In this document: piece after piece, positions 34,839 through 44,128 of the stretch | Layout: each line of letters starts with the position of its first letter | Position numbering within the stretch: position 1 is the stretch's first letter | NCBI GenBank assembly: GCA_902598295.1 | Contig: CACKBA010000006.1 | Location: 1-58,061, forward strand | Reading direction: 5' to 3' | Source: an uncultured Bacteroidota bacterium | GTDB taxonomy: Bacteria; Bacteroidota; Bacteroidia; Flavobacteriales; Flavobacteriaceae | DNA length: 58,061 nucleotides | Translations under genes and position numbers: made by a program | Notes under the pieces: generated by a model | Database searches by the model: none | What the model saw: the letters and a program-made list of their open reading frames with translations, nothing else | What the model was told of the DNA's origin: nothing

Positions 34839-36047
34839 TTGATAATTTCATTAATTATTTTCTTTTTTATTTTAATTTTTATTGAAATTTATTTCTATCA
34901 AGGGATTAAAACTGTATTAAATAGAAAGTCTAGATTAATTTACATTTTTACCTTTCTTTCACTTTATAGTTTTTTTATTATTTATTCATTCACTTTTGAA
35001 ATTAGCTCTAGTTCGAAGGTTTTTTCATACTATTTAACCTTAATTTTTCTATTTCTATTAGCTAAAACAATATCACTACCTATAATTTTAATAGAAGATC
35101 TATTTCGTCTTTTTAATTTTTTAAAAAGTAAAATCAATACTAAATCAAAAATTAATTTGAAGAGGCGGGCATTGATAAGTAAATTAAGTTTAATTGTTGC
35201 ATCACTACCATTACCGATTGGTTTAGATGGAATTTTTTTTGGTAAATACCGATACAGAATAATTAATCATAAAATATACTTCGAAAATTTACCTGAAAAA
35301 TTTGATGGTTATAAACTAGTCCAACTTTCAGATTTTCACTGTGGAAGTTTAGAAAATAAACATATGATTGATAAAGCAATCAAAATGATTAATGATGAAA
35401 ATGCTGATTTAATAGTATTCACTGGTGATTTTGTTAATAATCGGTTTGAGGAGATAAAACCATGGGTTAAATCTTTTTCAAAATTAAAAGCTAAAGACGA
35501 TATGATATCTGTTCTTGGAAATCATGATTATGGTGATTATCATAGATGGTCAAATAAAATTGAAAAAGAAGAAAACTTTAAGAATTTATTAGAAACACAA
35601 AAAAAAATAGGTTTTAGGGTATTATTGAATGAAAACAAATATATAATGCGGGATGATGAAAAAATCGCTATTATTGGAGTAGAAAATTGGGGTGCAAGAT
35701 TTAATCAGATGGGAGATATTGAAAAATCTGTTAAAAATATTTCCAAAAAGGATTTTAAAATTGTTTTATCTCACGACCCAACTCACTGGGAAAGAATCCT
35801 GAAAGATCATCCCAAAAAATTTGATTTAACGCTTTCAGGACATACGCACGGTATGCAATTCGGCATAGAAATCCCAGGCATGATTAAATGGAGTCCAGTT
35901 CAATGGGTTTATAAATACTGGGCTGGTTTGTATACTTACAATGGGAAATACCTAAATGTAAACAGAGGTTTCGGTGTACTTGCTTTTCCTGGAAGAGTAG
36001 GAATATGGCCTGAAATTACCTCAATTACTTTAAAAAGATCAGTCTAA
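34839..36047 (+). CDS. Membrane-anchored metallophosphoesterase (YkuE-like)
   Basis: This 402-residue protein has about four hydrophobic segments in its first 135 residues, followed by a calcineurin-like phosphoesterase domain. Its metal-binding motifs are LSDFHCG, FTGDFVNNR, LGNHDYGDYH, LSHDP and SGHTHGMQ. Related YkuE-type enzymes hydrolyse phosphate esters at the membrane, possibly lipid intermediates. The start is TTG at 34839: an in-frame TAA lies nine bases upstream and the first ATG-type option is far inside the membrane domain. It ends 9 bases inside the convergent GH10 gene. The substrate is unknown. Confidence 0.88.
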   Translation: MIISLIIFFFILIFIEIYFYQGIKTVLNRKSRLIYIFTFLSLYSFFIIYSFTFEISSSSKVFSYYLTLIFLFLLAKTISLPIILIEDLFRLFNFLKSKINTKSKINLKRRALISKLSLIVASLPLPIGLDGIFFGKYRYRIINHKIYFENLPEKFDGYKLVQLSDFHCGSLENKHMIDKAIKMINDENADLIVFTGDFVNNRFEEIKPWVKSFSKLKAKDDMISVLGNHDYGDYHRWSNKIEKEENFKNLLETQKKIGFRVLLNENKYIMRDDEKIAIIGVENWGARFNQMGDIEKSVKNISKKDFKIVLSHDPTHWERILKDHPKKFDLTLSGHTHGMQFGIEIPGMIKWSPVQWVYKYWAGLYTYNGKYLNVNRGFGVLAFPGRVGIWPEITSITLKRSV

Positions 36048-37454
36048 ATACGTAAAATCTGTCTCTTTATTTTTTAGTGCCTTTTTTAATAACTCTACTG
36101 CTTTTTTTGGATTCAAATTGGAATCGTAGATGTATTTATACTCATGATCTTCAGGTCCATTCTTGTCATATACTCCCCAGGTATTATATGTTACAACACC
36201 ATTATTTCTTTTTGCAATAATAGCCTTTAATATATTCGCATAACCATTTGCGTGTCGATTGTACTCATTGCTGTTTGGCGGGTCACTTGTCATTCGATAA
36301 TCAATTTCAGTAATGTGAAAATCTAAATCATTTTCATGAGCCCAATCAATTATAGACAAAAGATAATTTAATTTAGATTGATTCAAAGATAAAACAACAT
36401 TATCCCTCAAATGGCCTTGCCATCCTAAACCATCTACTCTAAGCCCTTTATTCTTTAGATATAAAATAGTTTCTTTGACTTTATTCCACATAGCAGGTTG
36501 CATTCCAGCATGTTGATTAAAGACTAAACTAATATCTGGAGCATGTTGCTTGGCAATCTCAAAAGCTTTTATGATATAAAGTGGTATACCATCATCATTT
36601 TTACCAATCTGTGTCCATGGATTTTCCCATTGATTGGTTCCATTTCTTTTATCTGTCCAATTACCGTTTGAATCTATAGTTTCATTGACGACATCCATCC
36701 ATAAAATATTACTGTTTCCATTAATCTTTTTACACAGTTCAGTCAAAAATTCCTCATAAACCTGAGATAATTCTTCAGATGTTCTTGAATCAGTTTTTGC
36801 CCAAGTAGAGGACTGAGGACCAATTGGACCATGCACTCTCATTTTAATATTATGTGCATTTGAAAAATTTAGGAATGCTTCAACTCTGTCCCACTTCCAA
36901 ACTCCAGGCTCTGGGTGCACTATTGATTGTTTAAATGAATTTTCAGGTGTTGTATAATCAAATTCTGATAGAAAAAGTTCTTCAACATTCGAATCTAATT
37001 GATAATAATTTAGGGTTGCACCAAAAGCAAATTTACTTTTATCATAATTTTCACTGACAAGTTGTTTGAAGCTTGGGTCTTCAACTACAGGGGCATTTGG
37101 TAAAGAAATATAGACAGTAGCAATGTTACTGTCAAACTCTCCATCGTTTGCTTTGTAGGTAAATGAGTCGGAATCATAAGCATTTGAAGAAGGCGTATAT
37201 GTGGCATTGTTCAATGATAAATCAATTGATCCCTTGTTTGGATTTGATACAATTGAGTATGTTAAATCATCGTTATCTGGATCTGAACCTTGTAGAACTA
37301 TATTTATTGGTGAACCGTCTGATGTAACTGTTAAACTTTGAACGACTGGTGGGTTGTTTTGTTTATCGTTATTAATATCTGAATTATCATCACTTGAACT
37401 AGAGCATGATAGAAAAAAAAGTACAATTACTAAAAAAAAATTTTTTGGTATCAT
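36039..37454 (-). CDS. GH10 family surface lipoprotein with N-terminal Ig-like domain (xylanase-like)
   Basis: This 471-residue lipoprotein has its lipid cysteine at about residue 17 (FFLSCSSSSDD); the following Ser/Asp residues resemble the flavobacterial surface-export signal. Residues 35-118 form a cadherin/Big-like domain (GSDPDNDDLTYSI ... FTYKANDGEFDSN). The GH10 domain (about 135-450) keeps the acid/base Glu258 (WMDVVNET), the nucleophile Glu383 (FHITEIDY), Lys175, His208 and His348. In place of the usual WHxQ cleft motif it has VHGPIGPQSSTW, so its specificity may differ from standard xylanases. It is a tandem paralogue of the next GH10 gene, joined by TAATG. It probably makes the first cut at the cell surface. 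Confidence 0.88.
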   Translation of the reverse strand: MIPKNFFLVIVLFFLSCSSSSDDNSDINNDKQNNPPVVQSLTVTSDGSPINIVLQGSDPDNDDLTYSIVSNPNKGSIDLSLNNATYTPSSNAYDSDSFTYKANDGEFDSNIATVYISLPNAPVVEDPSFKQLVSENYDKSKFAFGATLNYYQLDSNVEELFLSEFDYTTPENSFKQSIVHPEPGVWKWDRVEAFLNFSNAHNIKMRVHGPIGPQSSTWAKTDSRTSEELSQVYEEFLTELCKKINGNSNILWMDVVNETIDSNGNWTDKRNGTNQWENPWTQIGKNDDGIPLYIIKAFEIAKQHAPDISLVFNQHAGMQPAMWNKVKETILYLKNKGLRVDGLGWQGHLRDNVVLSLNQSKLNYLLSIIDWAHENDLDFHITEIDYRMTSDPPNSNEYNRHANGYANILKAIIAKRNNGVVTYNTWGVYDKNGPEDHEYKYIYDSNLNPKKAVELLKKALKNKETDFTYLD

Positions 37455-38593
37455 TATTTTTCAAAAATTAAACCGGTACTTTTATTGATGAGTGATTTTT
37501 TTATAGCATATAAAGATTGTTTGGGATTACCATTTTGATCATACAGACTAAGAATATTTTTAGGATAGTCACCAGGTCCTTTTCGATCGAATAAACCCCA
37601 AATATTCAAAGTAAGAACGCCATTATTTTTTTTTGATATTAATGTATTAACTATATTATTATATGAGATAAACTGTCTTTTTTGAACCTGTATAGATTTA
37701 GGGTTTTCATTATTTAACCAATAATTAAGTTCAGTAACATGGAATTCCATTGAATTAGCATGTGTCCAATCTATTAAATATGATAAATAATTCAAATCCT
37801 CCTTGACTAAACCCACACCATTTTTATCACGTAAATGAGCCTGCCATCCAACTCCATCTACTCTTAATCCCAGATTTTTTAAATATGTGATTGTTTCAAG
37901 TACTTTTTCCCACATTTTTCTCTCCATTCCACCATTGTGATTATACACCAACTTTACATTTGGTGCAAATTTATTAGCTATTTCAAATGCCTTAATAATA
38001 TAGATTGGGAAACCATCATCATTCAAACCAATTTGAGTCCACGGATTTTCCCAAGCAGAATCACCAGGTTTTTCCTTGAACCATTCACCATTTCTGAGTA
38101 CAGTTTCATTTACAACATCCATCCATTTCACAGTTTTTTCATCATTTAATCTTATACATAACTCGGTAAAAAATTCTTCCATATTTTTAAGCAACTCTTC
38201 CTTAGTTCTATTATCATTTTTTACCCACTTTGATGCTTGCGGACTTATTGGTCCATGAATCCTAAGTGTTAAATTATTTTTTTCTGCAAAATCTATAAAA
38301 TCATCATATTTCTTCCAATTCCAAACACCAGGTCTAGGGTGTATCGCTGTTTGTTTAAATGAATTTGCAGGGGTCATGTAAGTAAATTCACTCAAAAAAA
38401 GTTCAGTAACATTGGATCTTTGAAGCATGTTATGCTGAATAGTAGCACCTACGTAAAATGAACCAGTATCATAATCATTATTTACTAATATATCTTTAAT
38501 CGTGTTCTTACCTTGTGTATAGACTAGATTACTCAACAATATAAAAACTATCAGACGCAAATCTAGAATACTATTGGTGAGAAAAATATACAT
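37454..38593 (-). CDS. GH10 family exported glycosidase (xylanase-like), probably periplasmic
   Basis: This 379-residue protein has a signal peptide ending near VYTQ (25-27) and no lipid cysteine, so it probably acts in the periplasm on imported oligomers. The catalytic pair is Glu163 (WMDVVNET) and Glu288 (FHVTELNY), with His113 and His253 kept. The usual EN pair is AN here (TPANSFK), and the WHxQ motif is replaced by IHGPISPQASKW, as in its neighbour. The ATG at 38593 overlaps the symporter gene by 31 bases; a TTG at 38560, just past the symporter stop, would give a shorter and equally good signal peptide. Xylan hydrolysis is inferred from the family and locus. Confidence 0.87.
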   Translation of the reverse strand: MYIFLTNSILDLRLIVFILLSNLVYTQGKNTIKDILVNNDYDTGSFYVGATIQHNMLQRSNVTELFLSEFTYMTPANSFKQTAIHPRPGVWNWKKYDDFIDFAEKNNLTLRIHGPISPQASKWVKNDNRTKEELLKNMEEFFTELCIRLNDEKTVKWMDVVNETVLRNGEWFKEKPGDSAWENPWTQIGLNDDGFPIYIIKAFEIANKFAPNVKLVYNHNGGMERKMWEKVLETITYLKNLGLRVDGVGWQAHLRDKNGVGLVKEDLNYLSYLIDWTHANSMEFHVTELNYWLNNENPKSIQVQKRQFISYNNIVNTLISKKNNGVLTLNIWGLFDRKGPGDYPKNILSLYDQNGNPKQSLYAIKKSLINKSTGLIFEK

Positions 38594-40251
38594 ATTCCTA
38601 TAACTATCAGCACTAAGACGAATGAAAGTATAATATCAATATTTGAATAATCCTTTTGTTTATTAGTTTTTAAATGCGCTGGGATCGTTCCAAAAGATAG
38701 ACCTTTTATTCTGTCATAATCAGGTTCTGCTGTCATCAAAGTAACTGTTACACATAATGCTACTGAAAAAGCAAACATCCAAATTGCCATGTAAGAAAAG
38801 TTAATAGTGGCAAATAAAAATAAAAATCCTTCAACTTCAGAACCAGAGGCAATATCAGGTTGATAATAAATTTCGGAGCCAAGTCTGAGAATTAATAAAA
38901 ATAATCCAGCAAATAGTGTTACAATTGAAGCTTGAGCATTTACTCTTTTCCAAATTATACCAAGTAAAAACACTGTTGTAACAGGTGGTGCAATATACGC
39001 CTGAACATTTTGTAAATATTGATACATAACTCCACCACCAATTTTTTCCATAATCGGAATCCATAAAATACCAAGACCAACAATAACAACAGTTGCTACT
39101 TTTCCAACATTTACTAAAAATTTTTCTGATTTATTTGGGCTAATTTTTTTATAGATATCGATTGTGAATATCGTTGAGCATGAGTTAAATACAGATGCCA
39201 ACGAACTCATTAATGCAGCCATTAAACCACCTGCTACTAAACCTTTTAGTCCAACAGGTAACAAGGTAGTAACAAGCATTGGAAAGGCTCTATCAGCCTT
39301 CTGAACGCCGTTTACGTCCATTACATTAAAAACTTCAGGGTTTTGAATTGTTAGTGCAAAGGCAATTATACCTGGAACTAAAAAAATCAAAATTGGAAGT
39401 AGTTTTAGATAAGCTCCAAAAATTGCTCCCCTCCTACCAATAGTAATATTGTTGGCAGCCAAAGTTCTTTGAACTATATATTGATCAGTACACCAGTACC
39501 AAATTCCAACAATAGTACCACCAAACAATAGTCCAGCCCATGGAAAATCAGGATCATCCCATGGTCTCCACATGTTAAAGTGTTCAGGGCTAACTTGAGT
39601 TACGGTTTCAGTTAATTGAGACCATCCGCCAACTTCTTGAAATCCTAGATAGGTAATAATAACAGAACCCATAATAAGAACTACAGTTTGTAATGTTTCA
39701 GTATATACAACAGCTCTCAAGCCCCCCAAAATGGTATAGGCTCCTGTGAAAATGACAATACCGATTGCACCAACCCAAAAATCTATATTTAATAATTCTG
39801 AAACAACAATACCACCTGCATATATCGTAACAGATACCTTAGTCAAAACATATGCAAAAAGTGAAAATACAGATAAGAACCACCTAGACCTACTGTCAAA
39901 TCTTTTTTCGAGGAATTCTGGCATTGTAAAAGCACCACTCCTTATATAAAATGGGAGAAAAAGCCATCCCAGCAACAGAACTATCCAAGCATGTAATTCG
40001 TAGTGAGCAAGTGGTGTGCCTGATGAAAAACCAGTACCTGCAAGCCCAACTACATGCTCAGAGCCTATATTGGAGGCAAAAATAGATGCACCTATTACGA
40101 ACCAACCAACATTTCTTCCAGCGAGAAAATAGTCCTCTGTATTTTTATTTTTTTGTAGTGCAACCCAAACAGCAACACCAACTAAAATTGCGAAGTATAA
40201 ACCTAAGACTACCCAGTCAAGGCTTTCGAAAATTGTTTTAGTCTCTTCCAT
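38563..40251 (-). CDS. Sodium/solute symporter (SSS/SGLT family), probable xylose or xylo-oligosaccharide importer
   Basis: This 562-residue inner-membrane protein has about 14 hydrophobic helices in the SSS pattern. The N-terminal LDWVVLGLYFAILVGVAVW leads to AGRNVGWFVIGASIFASNIGSEH near 44-66, a GLAGTGF segment, and WYWCTDQYIVQRTLAA near 256, a landmark of the SGLT sugar branch. It lies 6 bases downstream of xylA, so import of xylose or small xylosides is the likely role. The long C-terminal part contains additional helices ending at VLVLIVIGICIFFSPIVF. Confidence 0.9.
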   Translation of the reverse strand: MEETKTIFESLDWVVLGLYFAILVGVAVWVALQKNKNTEDYFLAGRNVGWFVIGASIFASNIGSEHVVGLAGTGFSSGTPLAHYELHAWIVLLLGWLFLPFYIRSGAFTMPEFLEKRFDSRSRWFLSVFSLFAYVLTKVSVTIYAGGIVVSELLNIDFWVGAIGIVIFTGAYTILGGLRAVVYTETLQTVVLIMGSVIITYLGFQEVGGWSQLTETVTQVSPEHFNMWRPWDDPDFPWAGLLFGGTIVGIWYWCTDQYIVQRTLAANNITIGRRGAIFGAYLKLLPILIFLVPGIIAFALTIQNPEVFNVMDVNGVQKADRAFPMLVTTLLPVGLKGLVAGGLMAALMSSLASVFNSCSTIFTIDIYKKISPNKSEKFLVNVGKVATVVIVGLGILWIPIMEKIGGGVMYQYLQNVQAYIAPPVTTVFLLGIIWKRVNAQASIVTLFAGLFLLILRLGSEIYYQPDIASGSEVEGFLFLFATINFSYMAIWMFAFSVALCVTVTLMTAEPDYDRIKGLSFGTIPAHLKTNKQKDYSNIDIILSFVLVLIVIGICIFFSPIVF

Positions 40252-40257
40252 TAATAT

Positions 40258-41586
40258 TTATTTTATGTAGTTAAACAATATGTTTTCAATTAATTCTTGC
40301 TTTCCACTAGTAAGTTTTAACTTCCCATTCTCTTTAGCCAATTCATATAAATCTTCCAAAACTAACTTACCATTCTCGAAATTTTTTCCTTGACCTGTAT
40401 CAAAACTTTTATATCTAGTTCTTAGCATTTCAGGAAGTGGTGAATTTTTTAGTAAGTTATCTGCTATAATCAAAGCTCTTGCAAAAGTATCAGCTCCTCC
40501 AATGTGGGCAATAAATAAATCTTCCAGATCCGTAGAGTTTCTACGTAGTTTAGCATCAAAGTTTACACCACCACCTTTAAGACCTCCTGACTTTAAAAAA
40601 ACAAGCATAGCCTCAGTGGTTTCTTGAATATTTATTGGAAACTGATCTGTATCCCAACCATTTTGATAGTCGCCTCTGTTGGCATCTATGCTTCCAAGCA
40701 TTCCAGATTTAGCTGCAACTGTTAATTCATGTTGAAATGTATGTTGAGCTAAAGTAGCATGGTTAACCTCAATATTAATTTTAAAATCTTTTTCTAAACC
40801 ATATTCTTTTAAAAAACCAATTGATGTTGCAGTATCAAAATCATACTGATGTTTAGATGGCTCCATAGGTTTAGGTTCAATGAAAAACGTACCTTTAAAT
40901 CCTTTTGATCTAGCATAATCACGACACATTTTTAAAAATTGAGCCATATGGTCTAACTCCCTGCTCATGTCTGTATTTAACAATGACATATATCCTTCGC
41001 GACCTCCCCAAAAAACATAATTTTCACCGTCTAATGCAATAGTAGCATCCAGAGCTAATTTAACTTGTGCTCCTGCCCTCGCAACAACATCAAAATCAGG
41101 GTTGGTTGCAGCACCATTCATATAATGTGGGTTTGAAAAACAATTGGCAGTTCCCCAAAGCAATTTTATTCCTGAATTTTTCTTTTTTTCTTTAATATAA
41201 TCAGTAATAAAATTTAATCTCTCCTCTGATTCTGAAAATGTATCTGCCTCTTTAATTAAATCATAATCGTGAAAACAAAAATAATCAAACCCCATCTTTG
41301 AGATAAACTCAAATGCTGCATCAGCTTTGTCTTTTGCAGCTTGTAAAGGATCTTTTGATTCATCCCATGGGAAGATTTGAGTTCCAGCTCCAAAAGGATC
41401 TGCTCCCACTCCACAGAAGGAATGCCAATATGCAACAGCAAATTTAAAATGTTCTCTTAAGCTTTTTCCTGCTACAACTAATTCTGGATTGTAATATTTG
41501 AATGCCAAAGGATTATCTGAATCTGGACCTTCATAATTAATTTTACCTATACCTTTAAAAAATTCTTTGTCTCCTATTAATGCCAT
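40258..41586 (-). CDS. xylA: Xylose isomerase
   Basis: This 442-residue class II xylose isomerase converts D-xylose to D-xylulose in the cytosol. It has the catalytic FCFHDYD with His106 and Asp109, [15 protein letters not shown] with metal ligand Glu237, [19 protein letters not shown] with Glu273 and His276, and a late [20 protein letters not shown] segment with metal-binding acids. The length matches the class. It lies two bases after xylB and six before the symporter gene. Confidence 0.97.
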   Translation of the reverse strand: MALIGDKEFFKGIGKINYEGPDSDNPLAFKYYNPELVVAGKSLREHFKFAVAYWHSFCGVGADPFGAGTQIFPWDESKDPLQAAKDKADAAFEFISKMGFDYFCFHDYDLIKEADTFSESEERLNFITDYIKEKKKNSGIKLLWGTANCFSNPHYMNGAATNPDFDVVARAGAQVKLALDATIALDGENYVFWGGREGYMSLLNTDMSRELDHMAQFLKMCRDYARSKGFKGTFFIEPKPMEPSKHQYDFDTATSIGFLKEYGLEKDFKINIEVNHATLAQHTFQHELTVAAKSGMLGSIDANRGDYQNGWDTDQFPINIQETTEAMLVFLKSGGLKGGGVNFDAKLRRNSTDLEDLFIAHIGGADTFARALIIADNLLKNSPLPEMLRTRYKSFDTGQGKNFENGKLVLEDLYELAKENGKLKLTSGKQELIENILFNYIK

Positions 41587-41588
41587 AA

Positions 41589-43070
41589 TTATTTATCAAT
41601 TAGTTTTTTTAAGTTAATTTTCCACGTTTCATAAGAATCTATGTACTGTTGTTTTTTTTGAGAGGGTACATAACTCTTAATATAATCATTATTAGAGATA
41701 TTTTTTGAAAATGATTCAAAATTATTTTGATCTAAACTGGCAACTCTTGCAGCACCATAAGCGCCAGTCACATCATGAATTTCAATTTCTTTATCAAGTA
41801 GTGTAGATATAGTTTCTGAAAAAATTTCGGATCTGAAAAGATTATCATTTCCCGATCTGATTAATTTAGGTTTAAAATTATCATTCATTAAGATTTCCAT
41901 GCCGTAAACAAAGGAAAAAGCAATACCCTCCAAACTTGATCTGCAGATATGATTTGAATTGTGAATATTTAAATTAAGATTTTTAATATGGGTACCAATA
42001 TCTTTATTTTCAAAAATTCTTTCAGCTCCATTACCAAACGGGTATGTAAGTAAATTGTTAGAACCGATATCAACTTTACCTGCTCTTTCGTTCATCTTAT
42101 TGTAAGAACTAGAACCAATCAAATTTTTAATCCATTTGTACTGAATACCTGCTCCGTTGATACATAACAATTTACCCACAATTTTATTGTGTTCTGAGTA
42201 ATTTACATGAGCAAAATTGTTAATTCTCAGTGATTCATTTGACTTTAATTGATCTGTTAGTGCATACAAAACACCTGATGTTCCCCCTGTAGCTGCAACC
42301 TCTCCAACATTTAAAACATTTAATGCTACAGCATTATTTGGTTGATCACCAGATCTATACTTTACAGGTATACCGGTAGGTAAGCCAGTTTTTTCAGATG
42401 CTAATTTTGTTACATATCCTTGGTCTTCAAAGTTTTCAACAATATTTGGCGTAAGTGATGAGTCAATTTGGTAATAATTTAATAACCAATCTGCAGTACA
42501 ATTTTCTTTAAAATCCCAAAACATGCCCTCAGATAATCCTGTAACAGTCGAATTAACCTCACCAGTTAATTTAAAATTCAGGAAATCTCCAGGTAACATA
42601 AATTTATGTATCCTGTCATATATTTCGGGTTCATTATTTTTTACCCACGCAAGTTTTGATGCAGTAAAGTTACCAGGGGAGTTTAATAGGTTAGAGCAAC
42701 ATTTTTCCTCCCCAATTTCTTTAAATGCTTTATTCCCAATTTCAACAGCTCTACCATCACACCATATTATTGAATTGCGTAAACAATTTCCAGCTTCATC
42801 AACAATTACTAGTCCGTGCATTTGATACGAAATACCAATTCCAGTAATTTGATTGTTTCTGATTCCAGACTCAGCTATGATTCTTTTTGTACCGATACAA
42901 ATTAATTCCCACCAATAATTTGGGTCCTGCTCTGCCCATCCATTCTTTTTGGAGATAATACTCATCTCAGAACTAGGTTCTTGAATGAGTTTTACTTTTT
43001 CACCAGATTCGGATTTAGTTAAAGCTATTTTAAGAGATGAGCTTCCTAAATCGTATCCAATATTATACAT
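41589..43070 (-). CDS. xylB: Xylulokinase
   Basis: This 493-residue FGGY-family kinase makes D-xylulose 5-phosphate for the pentose phosphate pathway. It has [12 protein letters not shown] at the N-terminus for phosphate binding, SYQMHGLV near 81-88, the catalytic Asp242 in [12 protein letters not shown], and [12 protein letters not shown] in the second domain. The adjoining xylA identifies the substrate as xylulose rather than another polyol. The start ATG lies 8 bases after the GH43 stop. Confidence 0.94.
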   Translation of the reverse strand: MYNIGYDLGSSSLKIALTKSESGEKVKLIQEPSSEMSIISKKNGWAEQDPNYWWELICIGTKRIIAESGIRNNQITGIGISYQMHGLVIVDEAGNCLRNSIIWCDGRAVEIGNKAFKEIGEEKCCSNLLNSPGNFTASKLAWVKNNEPEIYDRIHKFMLPGDFLNFKLTGEVNSTVTGLSEGMFWDFKENCTADWLLNYYQIDSSLTPNIVENFEDQGYVTKLASEKTGLPTGIPVKYRSGDQPNNAVALNVLNVGEVAATGGTSGVLYALTDQLKSNESLRINNFAHVNYSEHNKIVGKLLCINGAGIQYKWIKNLIGSSSYNKMNERAGKVDIGSNNLLTYPFGNGAERIFENKDIGTHIKNLNLNIHNSNHICRSSLEGIAFSFVYGMEILMNDNFKPKLIRSGNDNLFRSEIFSETISTLLDKEIEIHDVTGAYGAARVASLDQNNFESFSKNISNNDYIKSYVPSQKKQQYIDSYETWKINLKKLIDK

Positions 43071-43078
43071 TTTAAAAT

Positions 43079-44128
43079 TTAATTCTTTAGAGGAAAAATT
43101 TCTTGAATAGACCCATCCTTGTTATGGTACATCTCTGTAAATTTGACATTTCTCAAATGGTCCTTTCCAGATATTTGGGTGTCATGATAAAACAAATACC
43201 ATTGATCACCAACTTTTAGGGTTGAATGGTGATTTGTCCAACCATCAACAGGGTTGTTAATTATACCTTGATAAACAAATGGTCCATAGGGATTATCGCT
43301 TGTGGCATAAACAATTAAATGAGTATTTCCAGTGCTATAACTTAAATAATAAATTCCATCTTTTTTATGAACCCATGCAGCTTCAAAAAATCTTCTTGCA
43401 TGATCCTTGGTAAGTATAGGATTGCCATTTTTATCAACAATTCTTACGGGTTTTGGATCCTCAGCAAAACTGATCATATCATTTGACATTTTTGCTATTC
43501 TTGGTGATATTGCTGGACCGTCTGGAATACCACTGTCCTGAAGTTCATTACCACACTCTCCCGGAGTATATTGGTTGTCCTCATTCCATCTTTGTAATTG
43601 TCCTCCCCAAATACCTCCAAAATACATGTAATATGACCCGTCATCATCTTTAAAAACACTTGGATCCATACTATAACTTCCTTCGATAGGATTATTCTCT
43701 GCTTTGAAAGGACCTTCTGGTTTATCTGAAACAGCAGCACCTATTTTAAAAACATCATCTTTATCCTTTGTAGGAAAATACAGATAAAACTTGCCATCTT
43801 TTTCTGCAGCATCAGGGGCCCAAAATTGTCGCTTTGCCCATGGTACATCATCTAAGTCAAGTGCAACATCATGGATTGTAACTGGTCCTCCAATATAATT
43901 CATTGATAACACTCTATAATCTCTCATTGCATACTTTCCACCACAATCATCAACAGGTGGATTCTCAACTACAATATCGTGCGATGGATATACATATATT
44001 TTTCCATTGAAAATATGGGCAGATGGGTCAGCTGTAAAAATTTCAGTGACCAATGGATCATTAAGAAATTTATTTTGTGCAAAACTAAAACTAGTAGTTA
44101 GAAATATTATAAGAATTATTTTTTTCAT
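43079..44128 (-). CDS. GH43 family beta-xylosidase/alpha-L-arabinofuranosidase-type enzyme
   Basis: This 349-residue exported five-bladed beta-propeller hydrolase has a signal peptide (1-18, ending FSFAQ). The three GH43 catalytic acids are recognisable: base Asp34 in TADPSAHIF, pKa modulator Asp155 in SMDPSVF, and acid Glu249 in [27 protein letters not shown] is the usual propeller segment. There is no carbohydrate-binding module. Xylosidase and arabinofuranosidase activities cannot be separated by eye. It overlaps the sulfatase gene by four bases (ATGA) and probably trims imported, desulfated oligomers in the periplasm. Confidence 0.9.
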   Translation of the reverse strand: MKKIILIIFLTTSFSFAQNKFLNDPLVTEIFTADPSAHIFNGKIYVYPSHDIVVENPPVDDCGGKYAMRDYRVLSMNYIGGPVTIHDVALDLDDVPWAKRQFWAPDAAEKDGKFYLYFPTKDKDDVFKIGAAVSDKPEGPFKAENNPIEGSYSMDPSVFKDDDGSYYMYFGGIWGGQLQRWNEDNQYTPGECGNELQDSGIPDGPAISPRIAKMSNDMISFAEDPKPVRIVDKNGNPILTKDHARRFFEAAWVHKKDGIYYLSYSTGNTHLIVYATSDNPYGPFVYQGIINNPVDGWTNHHSTLKVGDQWYLFYHDTQISGKDHLRNVKFTEMYHNKDGSIQEIFPLKN

